Assembly (NCBI GenBank): GCA_013397695.1
Contig: VYZI01000002.1
Coordinates: forward strand, 8,422,827 to 8,486,826
Direction of reading: 5' to 3'
DNA from: Centropus unirufus
Lineage: Eukaryota > Chordata > Aves > Cuculiformes > Centropidae
DNA length: 64,000 nt
Shown here: positions 1-13,762 of the stretch, in pieces
Position numbering within the stretch: position 1 is the stretch's first letter
Layout: each line of letters opens with the position of its first letter
Made by a program: the position numbers and the translations under genes
The notes under the pieces: model-generated
The model's input: the letters and a program-made list of their open reading frames with translations, nothing else
Databases searched by the model: none
What the model was told of the DNA's origin: nothing

Positions 1-3000
1 GAAGTCTTCTAAAGGTGAGCGCGAGTACAGTGCCGTTTAATAACGACTCCTGAAGTGAAACAAGACGAAGGAGTTTGGCTGCCATTTCCTCTCTGCAGTG
101 AGGTTTTGCATGTACATTACAGATGTAATCAGTTCTTTTTCAGACTCCCAGCCTGCGTTACTATCAGCAGAAATCTGCAGGCTTAAACCTGGTCCAGAAA
201 GGTAGGTCCTCCGAGTGGTTTCTTCTGCCCCTGCGCTCTTCCCCATCTCCTACCAACCCCAGCACCTTTTAAGAATTACGTTAACCAGCCACACAAGCAG
301 CGTTTGTCCTCTAACTGAAGGCACAGGTGAGCTCAAGCAGAAGATGAAATCAGGCAACAAGATGTCTCTAATGACCAAGTTTTCAGGTCAGAAGCACACT
401 TACCGCTCAACTCGTGAGCTTCTGCTCTCACACGACTTCCTTCAGCCTTTTCCTTCTCTCCAAGCACTACGTCTCAGCAGCTGCCTTCCCTCCCAGGGCA
501 GCCACTTGATACTTCAGCACAGCTCATAAAAGGCAGTCTCTTAAGAGCTTCTGGAAAGGCAAGAGGCACTGGTTTTTATACTTCTGCCTGCTATTTGGGG
601 AATATCAGTTACTGCACATTCTGTTCTTGATGCCTCCCCACTCCATTTCCAGTCTATTTCATGCTCCTTTAGTACCACTGTAGTGATTTAAATTCATACC
701 ACTCAAAATTAAAATAAATTAAAAGCCTTGCCATCATATCAGTCTTTCTTTTCATCTAGGTACAGTTATTGAAAAATTTGCACTTCACAAGGCTTGCTGC
801 CCATCACTCCTTATAGCCCTTCTGCCAGAGGTGACCACAACCTTTGCTCAGCCACTTCCATGAGTACTTGCTCCCAAAGCATTTTGGTCAAAAGAATTGG
901 GTTTGGTCAGATGTTTTAAATAATGTTTTTCTGTTAACCCTGTCTGACTGTGAAAGCAAGAGAGCATTTGCATAAAAGGCTCAGCTGACAAATACAAAAG
1001 CAGTCAGGGAAGATCATCCAGCAGCAGTGACCTGTTCCACAAGTACAGCTAGCTCAGCAAGTGGGTGTCTGTCCATAGCTTCATGTTCCACAGATTTTCT
1101 GGGATTACATCCATATAGTTATAAAATATTTAATAGAGACAAGTCCTTAGAGTATGTTCTCTAATAGAAAAGTATTCCTGTCCCTAATTATAGGTAATAT
1201 AATGAAATAGCAGCCAAGGTTCAACTGTGGAGGTCTAAACGCTACCATAAAAATAAGATTTGTTTGCTTGGAGTCATCAAATGAAATAAACATTCCTGGA
1301 AAACTGGATTTTCTAGATTTTGCACTATCCACGTGAAACTGGAAGTAATTTTTCAAGTTATATTATGAGAAACACCAGAATATCTGTGTCAGAAGTTACC
1401 AGACAGTAAGCGTGACAGGATATCTCTCTCTATCCCAAATGTCAAGCTTTGTTTTTTTTTTATGCTGTGGTAGCATAGAGAGAGCCATGTTCTCAGAATG
1501 CAACTAAGGAAAGACTTTCTGCACATCTCCCTAAGGAGATTTTAAATGATGGTAGCCGTAAACAAAAGCAAATTGTTATTGAGATAGAGTATTCAAATAG
1601 CACACGTGCAGCTTCTCAGAAAAGGTTAAAAAAAAAAAAAAAAGAGTGGCTAGGTATCCCTGGAAAGTAAGAAAACAGGGGGAGAAGATAAAAGCATTAC
1701 ATACATTAGCTGGGATGGGCAGCTACTGCTGTGCAGTTCTCAGAAGGCAGCAGCCACCCAGCCACAAGAGTCTGGAAAGCTCTGCAGCTACACATTCCAG
1801 ATCTGAACTGCTCCTCCCCCTGCACAGCAGCATAAAGCCACTTATAGCCCTGCTCCAGGCTGCCACATAGCCAGCACCAGGGAATCGGGAGATGGGAACA
1901 AGGAGCAGGTATCTCAGCAGATGTAAGATCTTAGGCTATTAGTTGGCAGCAACAAAAAAAAATAAAAAATATTGTGTGCTGGTTGGGGAGAGCGGCTACT
2001 CGAGCGCTATGGCCCAGATTGATATCTTGCATATTGGTTCGCTTTATTAACAATACTTTGCAAACTCCTGAACTCCTCCTCTACCCAACCCTGCTTTGAG
2101 CCGTACGACTTGCATAATATACGACCTGGTCCCTTCCCAAACAGTTTATAATGCAAGGCCTTCATCCTGCAAGCACACGCATGCCTCATTTTACTAATGC
2201 AAATAATCCTTTTAACTTCAAAGGGATTACTAAGAGTGGCAAAAGTAAGCATGTAGGTAAGTGTTCGCAGGATCATAGCCTAAATATAAGATGAGACAAG
2301 AGGAAAAAAGATTGGTAAGCACAAATTGACATAATGACAAAGTGATAAGCATTATGTCAAATGCCTAGAGGATGAAAGGAATGTGTAAAGAGGGCATATT
2401 TAAGCATATTTTCTGCCTTTTCAAAGGCATTTGTTAAAGAAGAGGGGTTTTTATTCCTCCCCCCAAGTCTTTTAAATCCATCTATAAAAATGAAAATCTT
2501 AGATTACTGAAACAGGAGACATTTATATGAGTTCCATTTGACTGTGTCTTCAGTTCTCCATTTCTTACCCTAACGTTAAAAAATATACTCATTGATATCA
2601 AAATCCTTTTAGTCAATTTCCAGTGAATATTTCTTTGCTTTTGGTGTGGGTATAATACTTACTGTGCTATTTGGGTTGAAAGGAACATTAACATTTAAAA
2701 CTGAAACAATGGCTTAGGAGAATAACATCATCTCTAAAATATGAAGCCTTTTTTTTTTTTTTCTGATTGTGCATTGCCTTCTCCCCCAAAGAATAAACTT
2801 GTGTCTCAGACAAGCTGTAATTCAAAGACCTGTCCTGGATCTGGCAAAATTTCTGACAAGAAATTTTTTTTAGTGTTGCTGTTTAGGATATTATTGCCTG
2901 TAGCTAATTGCTTCACCCATTTACTAGAGATTACCAAGCCTCTAAAGGGCAGAAAGATGAGATCAATCCAGGAATATCTTCGTTGAGTCACACCTTCTTC

Positions 3001-6000
3001 CCTGGCTTAAGCTAAAACAGGGGATGGTGAAGTGAAACCACAAGCTACTAGTGTGATGGAAGCCATAATAATGAGCAGTGTTCTAAGACAGACAGCTAGG
3101 AGAGGTTAAATCTGATAAAGCTTGTGCATTAAAGTCCTAAAACCTCTCTAGTACATATTTATTTCATGGCTAACTGGTCTGTGGTAGACCCTAAGCTGTA
3201 TGTGCCCAATGCTATAGCCACGCTTCCACTACCAATATATTTTTTGTTTAATAGTTTGCTTTTTAAAAATGAATCTAACTCCCATTTTCTATAAAATCTA
3301 TAAATCTACAAAACATACTTTACAGTTATTTCCTGCAGATTAATTTAAAAATATTAAAACTGGACATGTTTCGCATAATTATCATTGCAACCCCTATTCT
3401 AAAAGAATAAAAATATATATACATGGGCACTACCCTTTGAAAGCTATGCAGGAGCCTTAAATGCAAATGCTTGTCACAGGCAAGCTTTCATTCTGTCCTC
3501 AGCCATGTGAATAAATGGATCTTATCCTCATGTTCTATCATATCATCAGAGAAAGGATGCTTGAGACAAGATCCCGCAATCAGAGCACGTTTAAATATGT
3601 CAGACTTCCACATTTTTCAAATTTAAAAATATGAAGATGAATACATGAATTGATCTCAATTTCTGCAGTGAAGAAAAGAGGCAGCTTCTCTGTAATTACA
3701 GAAACTAAACTTTGCAACACTTCAAATATATATAAAAAAAAAAAATCATCATTTTTAATTGCTCTGGGAAATATGCTGTAGGAAGCCAGCATGGCAACAG
3801 CGGTATTGCCATGACAGCACAGCCACACGCACACTCTCTGGATTTTCTCAGTGGTTATCAGACATCGTGCCATACAGAACACACCCGTGCAACTGAGCCT
3901 GCAGAAAGTCTGGATGGTTTTGGTGAAGTTTCATAAAGAGACAAAGAGAGAGAGGAAAGAGGGATCACGGTTGTTGCGTCTACTGGAACATTAACTAGAG
4001 TGATAAATCACTTTTTAGAACAATCCGCATTCCCCAGAAGGGAATGCATTGTTGTACACAGCCAGCTGCTATTCCAGGCCACTCGGTTACCTGCTAAGGC
4101 CTTGTGCTCACCTTTAGTTCCCTCGGAGAAACTCTGCAAGAGCAGATATTTGTTATGCAGTCTGAACATAAGCTGAAAAATAGTGTGAATAAAAAAAAAA
4201 CCCCACACCCCTGAGTAAACTAGGTTATACAATTTTTTACAGTTATTATGCACTCTATTTACAGGTTTCTCTGGTAACTTCTGGATCTTTGTGGTTCAAG
4301 TGGCATTGTGAGAAACATCTGAAACTGCAGGCTAATACGGTGCATGTGAAGGCACTTTGTCTTTTAAGCTCCTTACAATCTGTCTGCTTTCTAGGCCAAG
4401 TCTGAATTCTTGGGAGAAGCTCCCTAAGTGTAAGGTAGTTTTAGGGAGCGTATAAATAGATGAATTGGTATATATTTTTCATGCCTTTTGTATTAATTAC
4501 AGTCATCTCTTACTCACCATTGCATTAGCTCCTTGAGGCTTTTTTTGAAGTCCTCTCTTTAATACAATCTGTAAAACATTCATATTCATGCCCAAGATAA
4601 GGCACGCTGGGTCTCCCAGCGGTACATCTTCACTCTGAGTATCTGCTTTAGCACTCGAAATTTATTTGCTTAGTTTCTGCTATCTACATAAAGCGTGCCC
4701 ACTTTCAACAAGCTAAGGTTACAAAAGAAGCCAGTGAGTAGTGAAATAGGCGATCTAATAACCTCTACTTCATGGACTACTAACTTCTAAAGTGGTAAAT
4801 GCTAATCCTTATCTTCATAAATAAGATGCAGACTACATAACACAATAATAGCAGTTGAAAATTACGCACATTAAAAATCCATCATATCCTAGAAATTGTT
4901 TGTCATAACCCATAAACATCAGCAATCCTACCTTGCCTGGTGCAGCCCAGTTTTTTAACAAATGCTCATCTTTATTCTTTTCCTAGATGGTCAAGACATT
5001 TTCTCCCAGCTGTGTTAAAAAAACACTTGCAGAGCAATGCACAGCAGCCAATGAAGCACTGAAGGTGGATTTAAACCTTGGCAGTTGTGTAACCTCCATC
5101 TTGACAACTTATTACCTTAAAGCCCCCACCTTGTAGATGTGAGCTTACTTGTTAGGGGATGCCCTCCTATGTCCAGCTCACAGCTGGGAGTAATCTGAAA
5201 ACCAGGAGCATCCTAAAGGAGCTGAAAGATGGCATTGGTTAAGTTGGCGGGAAGGGGTTAATGGACTATGATATTACATTGCATACCCTGTAATAATATC
5301 CTTCTCTCTAATGAGCCAAACTGTTCCCAAAGGGAATGGAGAGGGTGCTGCTAGAGCTGCTCCTTCTTGTAAAAACAAAACAGCTGCTACAATACTGTGA
5401 TAAGCGGCCTTCTTTGTAGAGATAGAGCAACTTGTCTCTCAACTGAAAGCACGGAGAATGCTATACTTGCAGCATTTTTTTTAAATTATAAGTCATAGCT
5501 AGGTTAATATAAAGAACTGTCTCGTGCGCCCTTAGGCTTGCTTTTGTATTTAGAGTAGAGGGGATTTTGTCTTCTACACAATTCTGCCTTTGCGAGGTGA
5601 GCCACGTGTAGGGCCTTTTTCTTGTCTTATAACCGGGCCATGCCCTGGGTACACAGGGTGGTTGATCTCTACGTGTGCAGGCTGGATTTATTATATGAAT
5701 GCTGCTTTCTGCCCAGGTCTGGACAGTATTGGGAAGGAGGCTGGCGAGGAGCATACTGTTGCCATAGTCTTCCTCAGACTCTTTGGACCTGGATTGTAAG
5801 GCAGATATCTTGTTCTGAAGGCAGCAACTTGCTTCCAAGCTTCATTTCTTTGGGCCCCATATAGTATCAGGTCAATGAACATTTCCTCGTTGTAGGAGAT
5901 GCCTCCAGGAACGAGAATGGCTGGGACTCAGCTGTGCTTGCTGGGTGCTGAGAAGCCCACATGGCCTAAAGCGATGCAGATTCAAACTTCTTTTTGTGTG

Positions 6001-9000
6001 CTATGAATATGTAATACTACTGTATTGGGTATAGCAACGTGTACTATTTTCACGTACTATATAAATGCATAATAGTCCTGTTATGGCAGTACTGAACTAT
6101 TACTGTAATATCACCATGACAAGAAGGGAGGCAAAATTAAGGGTACAACAAATAAAGAAGTGCTTTCTTCTGCAATTTTAACATTTTTTGCAATACCTTC
6201 TGTTTACACAATGGTACATGAAATAAGTGACACGCAGCATAGTCTTATGTTATATTTAACATGCAGCAAAGAGTTCCATGGCAGTAAATGAGTTTTTTCA
6301 AGGTTTTACTGCAGCATTACTTAAGCAGTCCCTGGCCTTTGCCATCCTGACTGCTCAGTCCCGTCTCTGCAGTACATTCTCACTCACTGTGGCTTGGTTG
6401 TTTGGGTAGTCATGCAGTGCATCAGGCTGTGAAACTGATATGGCTAAAAAAAAACAGCCTAGCAACAACAACATAAAAGCAGTTTCTTAGCTTGTTTAGT
6501 CTTCCACCAAGGACAACAGATGGAGTAGCACGAGACACAGACAAGCAACCAGAGACAGGACACTGTTGGCTGCCAGTTTGCCCGAAAAAATCCATGACCT
6601 AACAGCCTGACATTGCTCGCAGTGGATAAAGTTCCGTGCTTGACTATATCTTTGGAGGATCAGGACCAAAGAATTGTGTATTTTCTTTTAAAAAGCTGTT
6701 TTTAATTTGTGTTTTTCTATACCTGGTGACTGATCCTTCATTATTGATTTGTATACATTTACATGAATAATATTAGCTGTTCTTAGTAAAATACTCAACA
6801 TTTGAAAAAATATGTATTTGATATTAGTTTTATTTTTCCATATATTCCAGTGAACATTAATTAATACCTCGAAGCAAAGTTATAGCAGAGGATCCCAGAG
6901 AATTTTCTTTCCTTTAAAGAAGGCAGCGCTGCTTAGCACCCTGTGTGGGAGAGTGATGGAGCAAGGAGTGAATCTTCAGCACAAATATTACCTGAAAAGC
7001 TTTCATAATCTTTGAAAAACCTCAGTATCCTACAGTGAGGCATGTTGGCCTGCGGGAACAGTATAGTAGGAAAAGGCATTTCAGATCCTCCAAGACACAT
7101 CTGAAACACTGTGGATGGATATTATATCATATGAGGTTCCTTTGTGCTCATCTTCTTAACAGAGCATATATGTGGACACTTGACGATGAATCTAAAATTA
7201 CCAGGACAAGACTTGAGCAGCTCTGTTGCCTGTCTATACATAGAAATTAATACAACAGGAAGCTCTAATATCCTCCCTACACATTTTTTTAAGTTGTCCC
7301 ATAGATGTATTTTGTTTCTAAGATTTCTGATCTACTTTTGTCAAAGAAGCTGCACTTACAAAGAGCTGGGTTTTTGGGTTTGTTTAAAATAACCTTTCTC
7401 ATTTGGACAGAAATGAGCTAGGGAGCGCTTATATAAATTGCTTTCTTGGCAGATTAGGGTAGCAGAGGGACATCGATAGGAAGCAAAGGGTACTAATGTC
7501 TTGTAATGCCCAGGATGGATCTAGGAGAGGTTTGCTGCTTTGTGCTTTAAGAATACCACCGAACAATAAGTGGCACAGATTCTGCAGGTGGGCTGTGGCA
7601 GCTTTATTTCCAATCACAGCATCTCCCATCTCTGTTCTGGTTATGAGTAAATGCCACCCCTGGCCAATGCAACAGTGATTAATGCTATTGAATTAAAATA
7701 TTCTCAGGATCTGATTCTATGAAATAACCGAGAGATGTTCATAATCTGCTTTGCCATGTCTTAACAACAAATCACTTTTCTATACTGACTCCAAGATAGA
7801 GATCGGTGTCAGTGCTTTCAAAAACATCTGCTGACTTGATCTGAAAATTGTGCTGTTTCAGACGGTCAGTATGAAAAATGCTAACTTATTTCAGCCAGCA
7901 TGAGGTTTTTCAGATATGGTTTGTTCTATGCACCCTGGATTCACAAAATCACCCAGTTCTACTCATGCCTATCATCTGGATGCTTCCTGGAGAAATAATA
8001 CTTCTTTATATTTATCTCAGCCCCAACACTGTGTTTCCCTGGGGGTACAGAAGAAGTGCAGAGTGTGTAAAAGATGAGAATGCCAAGGGTAAAAATAGTC
8101 GTAAAGGGAGCAGGTAAAGAACTGACAGTTACAAGAGAAAGAGAAGCAGAAATGAAAGAAAGATGAGGAAAAATCTGAGGCATCTGAACAGAGGCTCTTT
8201 TCAGGCTTTCTAAAGTGGTAACGTTTCAAAGTGAAGATGGAAGAGTCACAGGAAGTAAAACTGAAGGACAAATCACTTAAAGGAAAGGAAAGCTATCACC
8301 TTTTGATCTAAGGCCCCCACCCAACCTCTAATGCACAAGCTTGTGTCTCTTCACCAGCACATTGTTATGAAATTGCAAACCTCAGAGTAGATCATCCTAT
8401 TTCTTATCCATTGTTTCTTCTTTATCCTAAAGTTCTAAAATGCATACAGGTTGTGGCTACACAGCCCTGCCTGGCCTCTATTCCTGTCTTGCACTCATGC
8501 ACAGACTTGCGTAGGCTGTGTATGTACTGCCACAAGCCAACGTTTAATTTAAATTAAAAATAATTTGCAAGTTATCAATGGTGAGAAAACAACCCTAAAT
8601 CACAAAGAAGAGAGAAGCAGAGCTAATATTTTATTGGGGGAAAAAAATGTAAAAAAATGCAGAAGGAGAGGAAGGAATGAAACAAATAGAGAAGGCTGCA
8701 GTTGAAACTTTGGTCAGGGAAAGCACAAAGTGTCCATATGTTCTAGGTACAATGTCACAGATCTCCCAGGAGATGAACCCAGATGCTAGGGAGAATACAA
8801 CTGTGACTTTGTCATTGAGGCAGGTGAGAATAAGAAAGAAAAAAGCAGGAAGAGAAAAATTCCAGTGTTAAATACCACATGTCTAATTACCCTATGCTGA
8901 CTCAAGATCAGAACTAAGCATTAGCCTGAAGTCTGACCTTGCTGTTGTTCGGTGAATGCAGCTTTCTGAGTTTCATCACATTTTCTTCCAAGACACCTGT

Positions 9001-9814
9001 GATACAATTTATCCCAGTGTGTACTGATACCCTTTTGGTGCCTCTTCCTTCCTGCCCATTTCTCAGTGTGGTGTGTACCACAAACAGATATCAGTGCTGG
9101 GCTGTATTTTTTATTTCTTCCATCAGCTTTCGTTTTGATTCAAATAGATCAACTGCTATTGCCAGCAGCTCAGTAAATCAGGTCTGTGCTGGAATATTAA
9201 CAAAGGCTTCTAATTTTGAGGAGTAGGTAAGGGTTTCTTTATCACCTATTATAATTTTCTTATACCTTGAACATTAAGACTCTCTCCAATAGTGGATTCT
9301 ATATTTCTGGGTAAGTCTTCACTGACAGAAATATGCATGCATATTATTATGTGGCAAAAAAAAAAAATAATAAAAAAATTAATTAAACTTAGTGCTTGAA
9401 ACTAGCATTACAGTATGATCCTGCAATTCCCCAAACTTCCAGTTCTTTCCCATCCTGATCACAAAGCTTATTAGGAAAAATGACAGAGCAAAAGACTGAA
9501 TTTTTGCTCTAGGTTTTTTTAAATTTACTTAAGTGATGGTGCCTTGCCTTCTCATCTTAGTCTGGAGCAGAAGTAGAGACAATGTATTCATGCTACCAGG
9601 CAAACTTCCTACAGGAATTATCTTCACAAAATCCATAAGCAACTCCAGTACTGTCAAGAAACAAAGCCAAGACTGCACCAAAAGTTGTGTATTCCATAAG
9701 AGTTCTCTAAGAACTCTAAATCTTTATGGTTCGAAGCCCTAATACAGGAAAATTGCAAGAACTCAGTAGCCAACCAGATTAAATAGTACCTGTTTTCTTA
9801 AGTGGTGACTTGTT
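1..9814. other. Intergenic desert, left part, no supported gene
   Basis: No exon, RNA gene or recognisable mobile element is visible here. The sequence is AT-rich with scattered homopolymers, for example a 15-base A run at 1,629-1,643. The longest open frame is 125 codons on the minus strand at 5,461-5,838. That stretch is open on both strands in several frames, matches no family I know and lacks credible splice or promoter context, so I do not call it a gene. By vertebrate synteny this should be the interval between DHX15 and SOD3 (inference). Confidence 0.6.
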
Positions 9815-10341
9815 CAGATGCTGTCCGAGACGTGCACTGGCAAGGGCATATCTGGAGTCTGTGTTCAACTTTGAAGAGGATGTGGAGAAGCTGGAGAGGG
9901 TCCATCTGAGGGCCACCAAGACAGGCAGGGCATCAAGGAGGGCTTGGTCATTGGCCATCGGTGGGAAATGAGGAAGCTGGGCTTATTCAGTCTGGCGAAG
10001 GGGAGAGCAGCAATCTTTCAGTAGCCTACAATACTTGAAGGGGAGTCACCCAGGTGGTGGAGCAAACCCCTTCTCCATTGTAACAGACAATGTAGCGATA
10101 GGCACAAATTCCAGTTAGGGAGGTTTGGACTCACTAGGAGGACAGCGCAACACTGGAGGAGGTTTATACCATTGCGTCCCCACAGAGACAGTGAAATCTC
10201 AGCCCTCAGGGCTTTTCAAGACCCACATGAATAAAGCCGTGGCTGACCTGATCCTAGCACTTAGGAGATGATCTCCAAAGGTCACCTTGGATGATCTCCA
10301 AAGGTCCCTTCGGACCAATATTTTAACAACTCTGTGAACTG
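9815..10341 (+). mobile_element. CR1 LINE 3' fragment (diverged, sense)
   Basis: This is a 5'-truncated CR1 non-LTR retrotransposon tail in plus orientation. It shows the usual order of CR1 blocks: the segment around GTGGAGAAGCTGGAGAGGGTCC (about 9,880-9,902), then a segment where the ancestral copy encoded the end of the reverse transcriptase, then the untranslated tail with AGATGATCTCCAAAGGTC and a CCCTTCGGACC variant of the normal CCCTTCCAACC. The end is degraded and the usual terminal octamer repeat is not clear. A duplicated GATGATCTCCAAAGGTC block occurs at about 10,265-10,305. No open frame remains. Divergence suggests an older insertion than the copy at 13.1 kb. Confidence 0.85.
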
Positions 10342-13127
10342 AAAGTAAAAAAAAAATCAGGAGCACCTCAAGACCAGTTGAGTAGTGGCAGAGTGAATTA
10401 AGAAACATCAAATTATTGTTTGGCTGATGTTGCTGACTGTTGAGGTGAAGTAACTATATTTGAATTGCATAATTGAGACTCTTCAGTAAGACTCCTAGTA
10501 ATCTGAGGTACATGGATTTTAAATCACATTACCCTTTCAACTATAAAGATGTAAATTTCTGTGGCTGGCTAGTGGATAAGTTACATCATAGATGTCCAGG
10601 CCAAGTTTCATTTATATGGGAGCTGCACTATTGCTCAGTTTTATCAAGCTGACATTTTTTCTTAAAGCTAAATTCACTTTTAAATAAAAGTACCAAACAG
10701 ACTGAAAAATTTATCTCCCTCTAAAAACATGGTTCCCCAAAGAAATTCTCCAAAAGTGAATGGAAAGGAAAAAGCAGTGAAGGAAGATGAGGGGTTTGGG
10801 GAGAGGAAAATACTGATTAATGAGATTTTTTTGTTCTGGGGTGCGCTGAAACAGGCCAGCACCACAGACAATGATAAAAGAAGGCAAAGTGCTGCACAGA
10901 CTGTTATATTCATCTGCTTAAAATTCACATGGTCTGAGTGCTAGAATAATTTGCTCCACACCATCTGGCAGACATAAGACATATGAATATGTAGTGGTGG
11001 GAAGGCGTGAGGAAATTTTCTGCACTTCTATAGCCTATAAAAATACCGTATTGTGGTTCGATATGTGACTGTTCGATACATTAAATGCACAAGTAAGCCA
11101 TAAGCCATCCAACGAATGCTAATTTTTAAAACATGTAGAAACAAACTTATTACATTAGTATAATTCATCTCACTGTGCTTTAGATTTGGAACCAGAAAAT
11201 AATACAAGAAATGCCGTGCAGCAAGTTAGTGCAAGTATTACTTACTAGACAGCATGAATTGTGCAATATCATCCATGCCTAAACCAGAGAGGATGATTGT
11301 CGTAGCCCTTTTGTAGCCTCACTTAGAGGCTTAGGTTTTAAAAACTTACATTCGCAACAGTGAAAACCTCCAGTGTTGGTCAAGAAGGGAGATACTGCAG
11401 AGGAAAATATTCCTCGATTATTCAAGCTGTGGGATAGAGATATGAAAAATGAACTTGCATGTTTCAAGGAAATATGAAAGCCGCTCTTCTAAATGTGTTT
11501 CTATGTTCTCACTACAGAGAGCACAGTATTCTCATATCTTTTACTTCCATAGTTTGTTGTGCAAGCTACGCTTATTTTTTTTGAGTTTTGGTTAAGAACC
11601 AAACTTGCTGTCAGCCAAAATGATGGTTATTTAATGAAGGTGTACAAAAACTGCTCTAGATGCAGTCAGACACATCGTATGTAGTACACAGGTCTTGAAT
11701 CAGCTATGACATCCAGGTGAAACTCAAGGACAGAAAAGTATCTTATATACTCCCATAATTTTTCCCTTAGCTTTATTTATTTTTACATGGTAGAAACCAT
11801 TTTATTTTTATATTTTTCATTATAACAGCTGTGTAACACTGTACAGTTTATTTCCAGGGAACAGAAAAACCACCTGTCAGTCTGAGCTGTACCCAAAAAA
11901 TTGTACTTACCTTTTGTTACCAAAGAGTTCTTGGAGAGCACAGCAGTTCACGTTACGTATGGGCATTCACCTACTGCTCTCACATTCATGCTAGAGAGCC
12001 TTTAGCTAATAAGAGAGAGAGCAATAGCTGAGAAGATGTTTCCTCTAACGTGAAATAGCTGTGGTGGTGAGACTCTGACAGACAGGCTCAGGAGGATTAG
12101 TCAGAGAGACTTTTGGGTGTTCCTGGTCAGTTCCATTCTGTCTAGGAGGCTGCAGTGGGAGGCCTCCACGTGCCTCTCCACTTGTCCACCCCCCGGGAAT
12201 TCTAACTAGAAACCCATCTGCTGTTTCCACTAAGGCACAGACACACATCCCCTCCCACTCTGTCTGTTCTTGAAAGCGTAACCGTGGAAGGGTGGAAGGG
12301 TGAGGAGGGGAACAGTCTTAAATGGCTAAAGCTAAATCTCTTGAATCCCATGAGTACAAAAGTTCTGATCAATGAAACATACAGATTTAATCATTACATT
12401 AATACCAGCTTCTAGGCTGAGCTCAGGTTCCCATATATGTAGGAACCAATGCTGCCACACTGCAATGCCCACGAAAGAGTTAACCCTTACACCCATCTCA
12501 GTCCCAAAGGTGTTGCTCTGCTACACATCTTAGATGACCAGAGTGTTTCCACTTCTCCAGGCTGTTGCAAAGGATATTTAATTACAGTAATACTGCTGTC
12601 CCAGTGCTATTATAGCATTGCAAGGCAGACATAAAGGCTGAGAAAGCATTCTTCTTCTAAGCTTCTGTTGTTAAGTGGCTTATAATGTTTCCAAAATATG
12701 ACCTTTAGAGCTGGAATTTATTGTGCTTGAATTCCGCCCAAAACTAATTTAATTAGGAAGTTCAAAGAAAACCTGCTTACTGAGTTTTGAGTCATTTGGG
12801 TGGTAAAGAATTATTTTTCAATAGCTAAAATAATTCTTTGAATGCCGGAGAAAATGATACCAAAATGGAAATATTTTTTTTCCTGCTTTAGGGGTATCAC
12901 ATGTCACAGTTGAAGAATAATTTCATTGCAAGCAACTCCTTCCCAGATTTCTCTGCATCACTTACATTTTTTTTCTCTCGGAGAAGTCTCTGATGGTAGT
13001 TTCTACATGTTGGCTAGTCTTGTCTCAGCTCAGTGTCCTTATCTTAACTCTTGCTAGAGGTATGGCAACAGCAAGTGGTGACCAAATATTCTTACAGTAA
13101 ATAAGAAATTAATAAGAATATAATGAA
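10342..13127. other. Intergenic, nothing recognised
   Basis: AT-rich unique sequence between two CR1 copies. Open frames are at most about 80 codons and none resembles a known protein. No repeat family or RNA gene was recognised. Confidence 0.55.
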
Positions 13128-13762
13128 TGCTCTGCAATGCGTGCTCAGAGCCCAGAAGGCCAACTGTATCCTGGCTAGATCAAAAGAAGAGTGGCCAGCA
13201 GGTTGAGGGAGGTGATTCTGCCCTCCTACTCCTCTCTTGTGAGACCCCACCTGGAGCATTGTGTCCAGTGCTGGAATCCTCAACGTAAGAAGGATATGGA
13301 ACTGTTTGAAGGGGTCCAGAGGAGGGCCACGAAGATGGTCAGAGGCAGGGAACACTTCTGCTATGAGGACAAGCTGAAAGAGTTGGGGGTGTTCAGCTTG
13401 GGGAAGAGAAGGCTCCAGGTAGATCTTACAGCAGCCTTTCTACCTGAAGCCCTTCAAGGAAACTGGGGAGAGACTTCTTACAAGGGTATGTAGTGATAAA
13501 ACGAGCAGGAATGGCTTTAAATTGGAGGGGGAAAGATTTAGACTGGACATTAGGAAGTGATTCTTCACGATGAGGGTGGTGAGGCAGTGGCACAGGTTGC
13601 CCAGGGAAGTTCTGGCTGCCCCCAGCCTGGAGGTGTCCAAGACCAGGTTGGATGGGGCCCTCAGCAGCCTGGACCAGTGGGAGGTGTCCCTGCCCATGGC
13701 AGGAGGTTTGGAAGGGGATGATCTTTAAGGTCCCTTCCAACCCAAAACCACTCTATGATTCA
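13128..13762 (+). mobile_element. CR1 LINE 3' fragment (well preserved, sense)
   Basis: A clear avian CR1 tail of about 635 bases in plus orientation. It contains the block coding the C-terminal end of the ancestral reverse transcriptase (AGACCCCACCTGGAGCATTG near 13,241), the stretch GAGGTGTCCAAGACCAGGTT near 13,630, and the untranslated tail TCTTTAAGGTCCCTTCCAAC near 13,722 ending in CTCTATGATTC. It is 5'-truncated, as most CR1 copies are. Open frames in both strands here (up to 104 codons) are remnants or shadows of the element. One is at 13,191-13,493 on the plus strand, in the ancestral coding region, and ends in the tail. No function is expected. Confidence 0.93.
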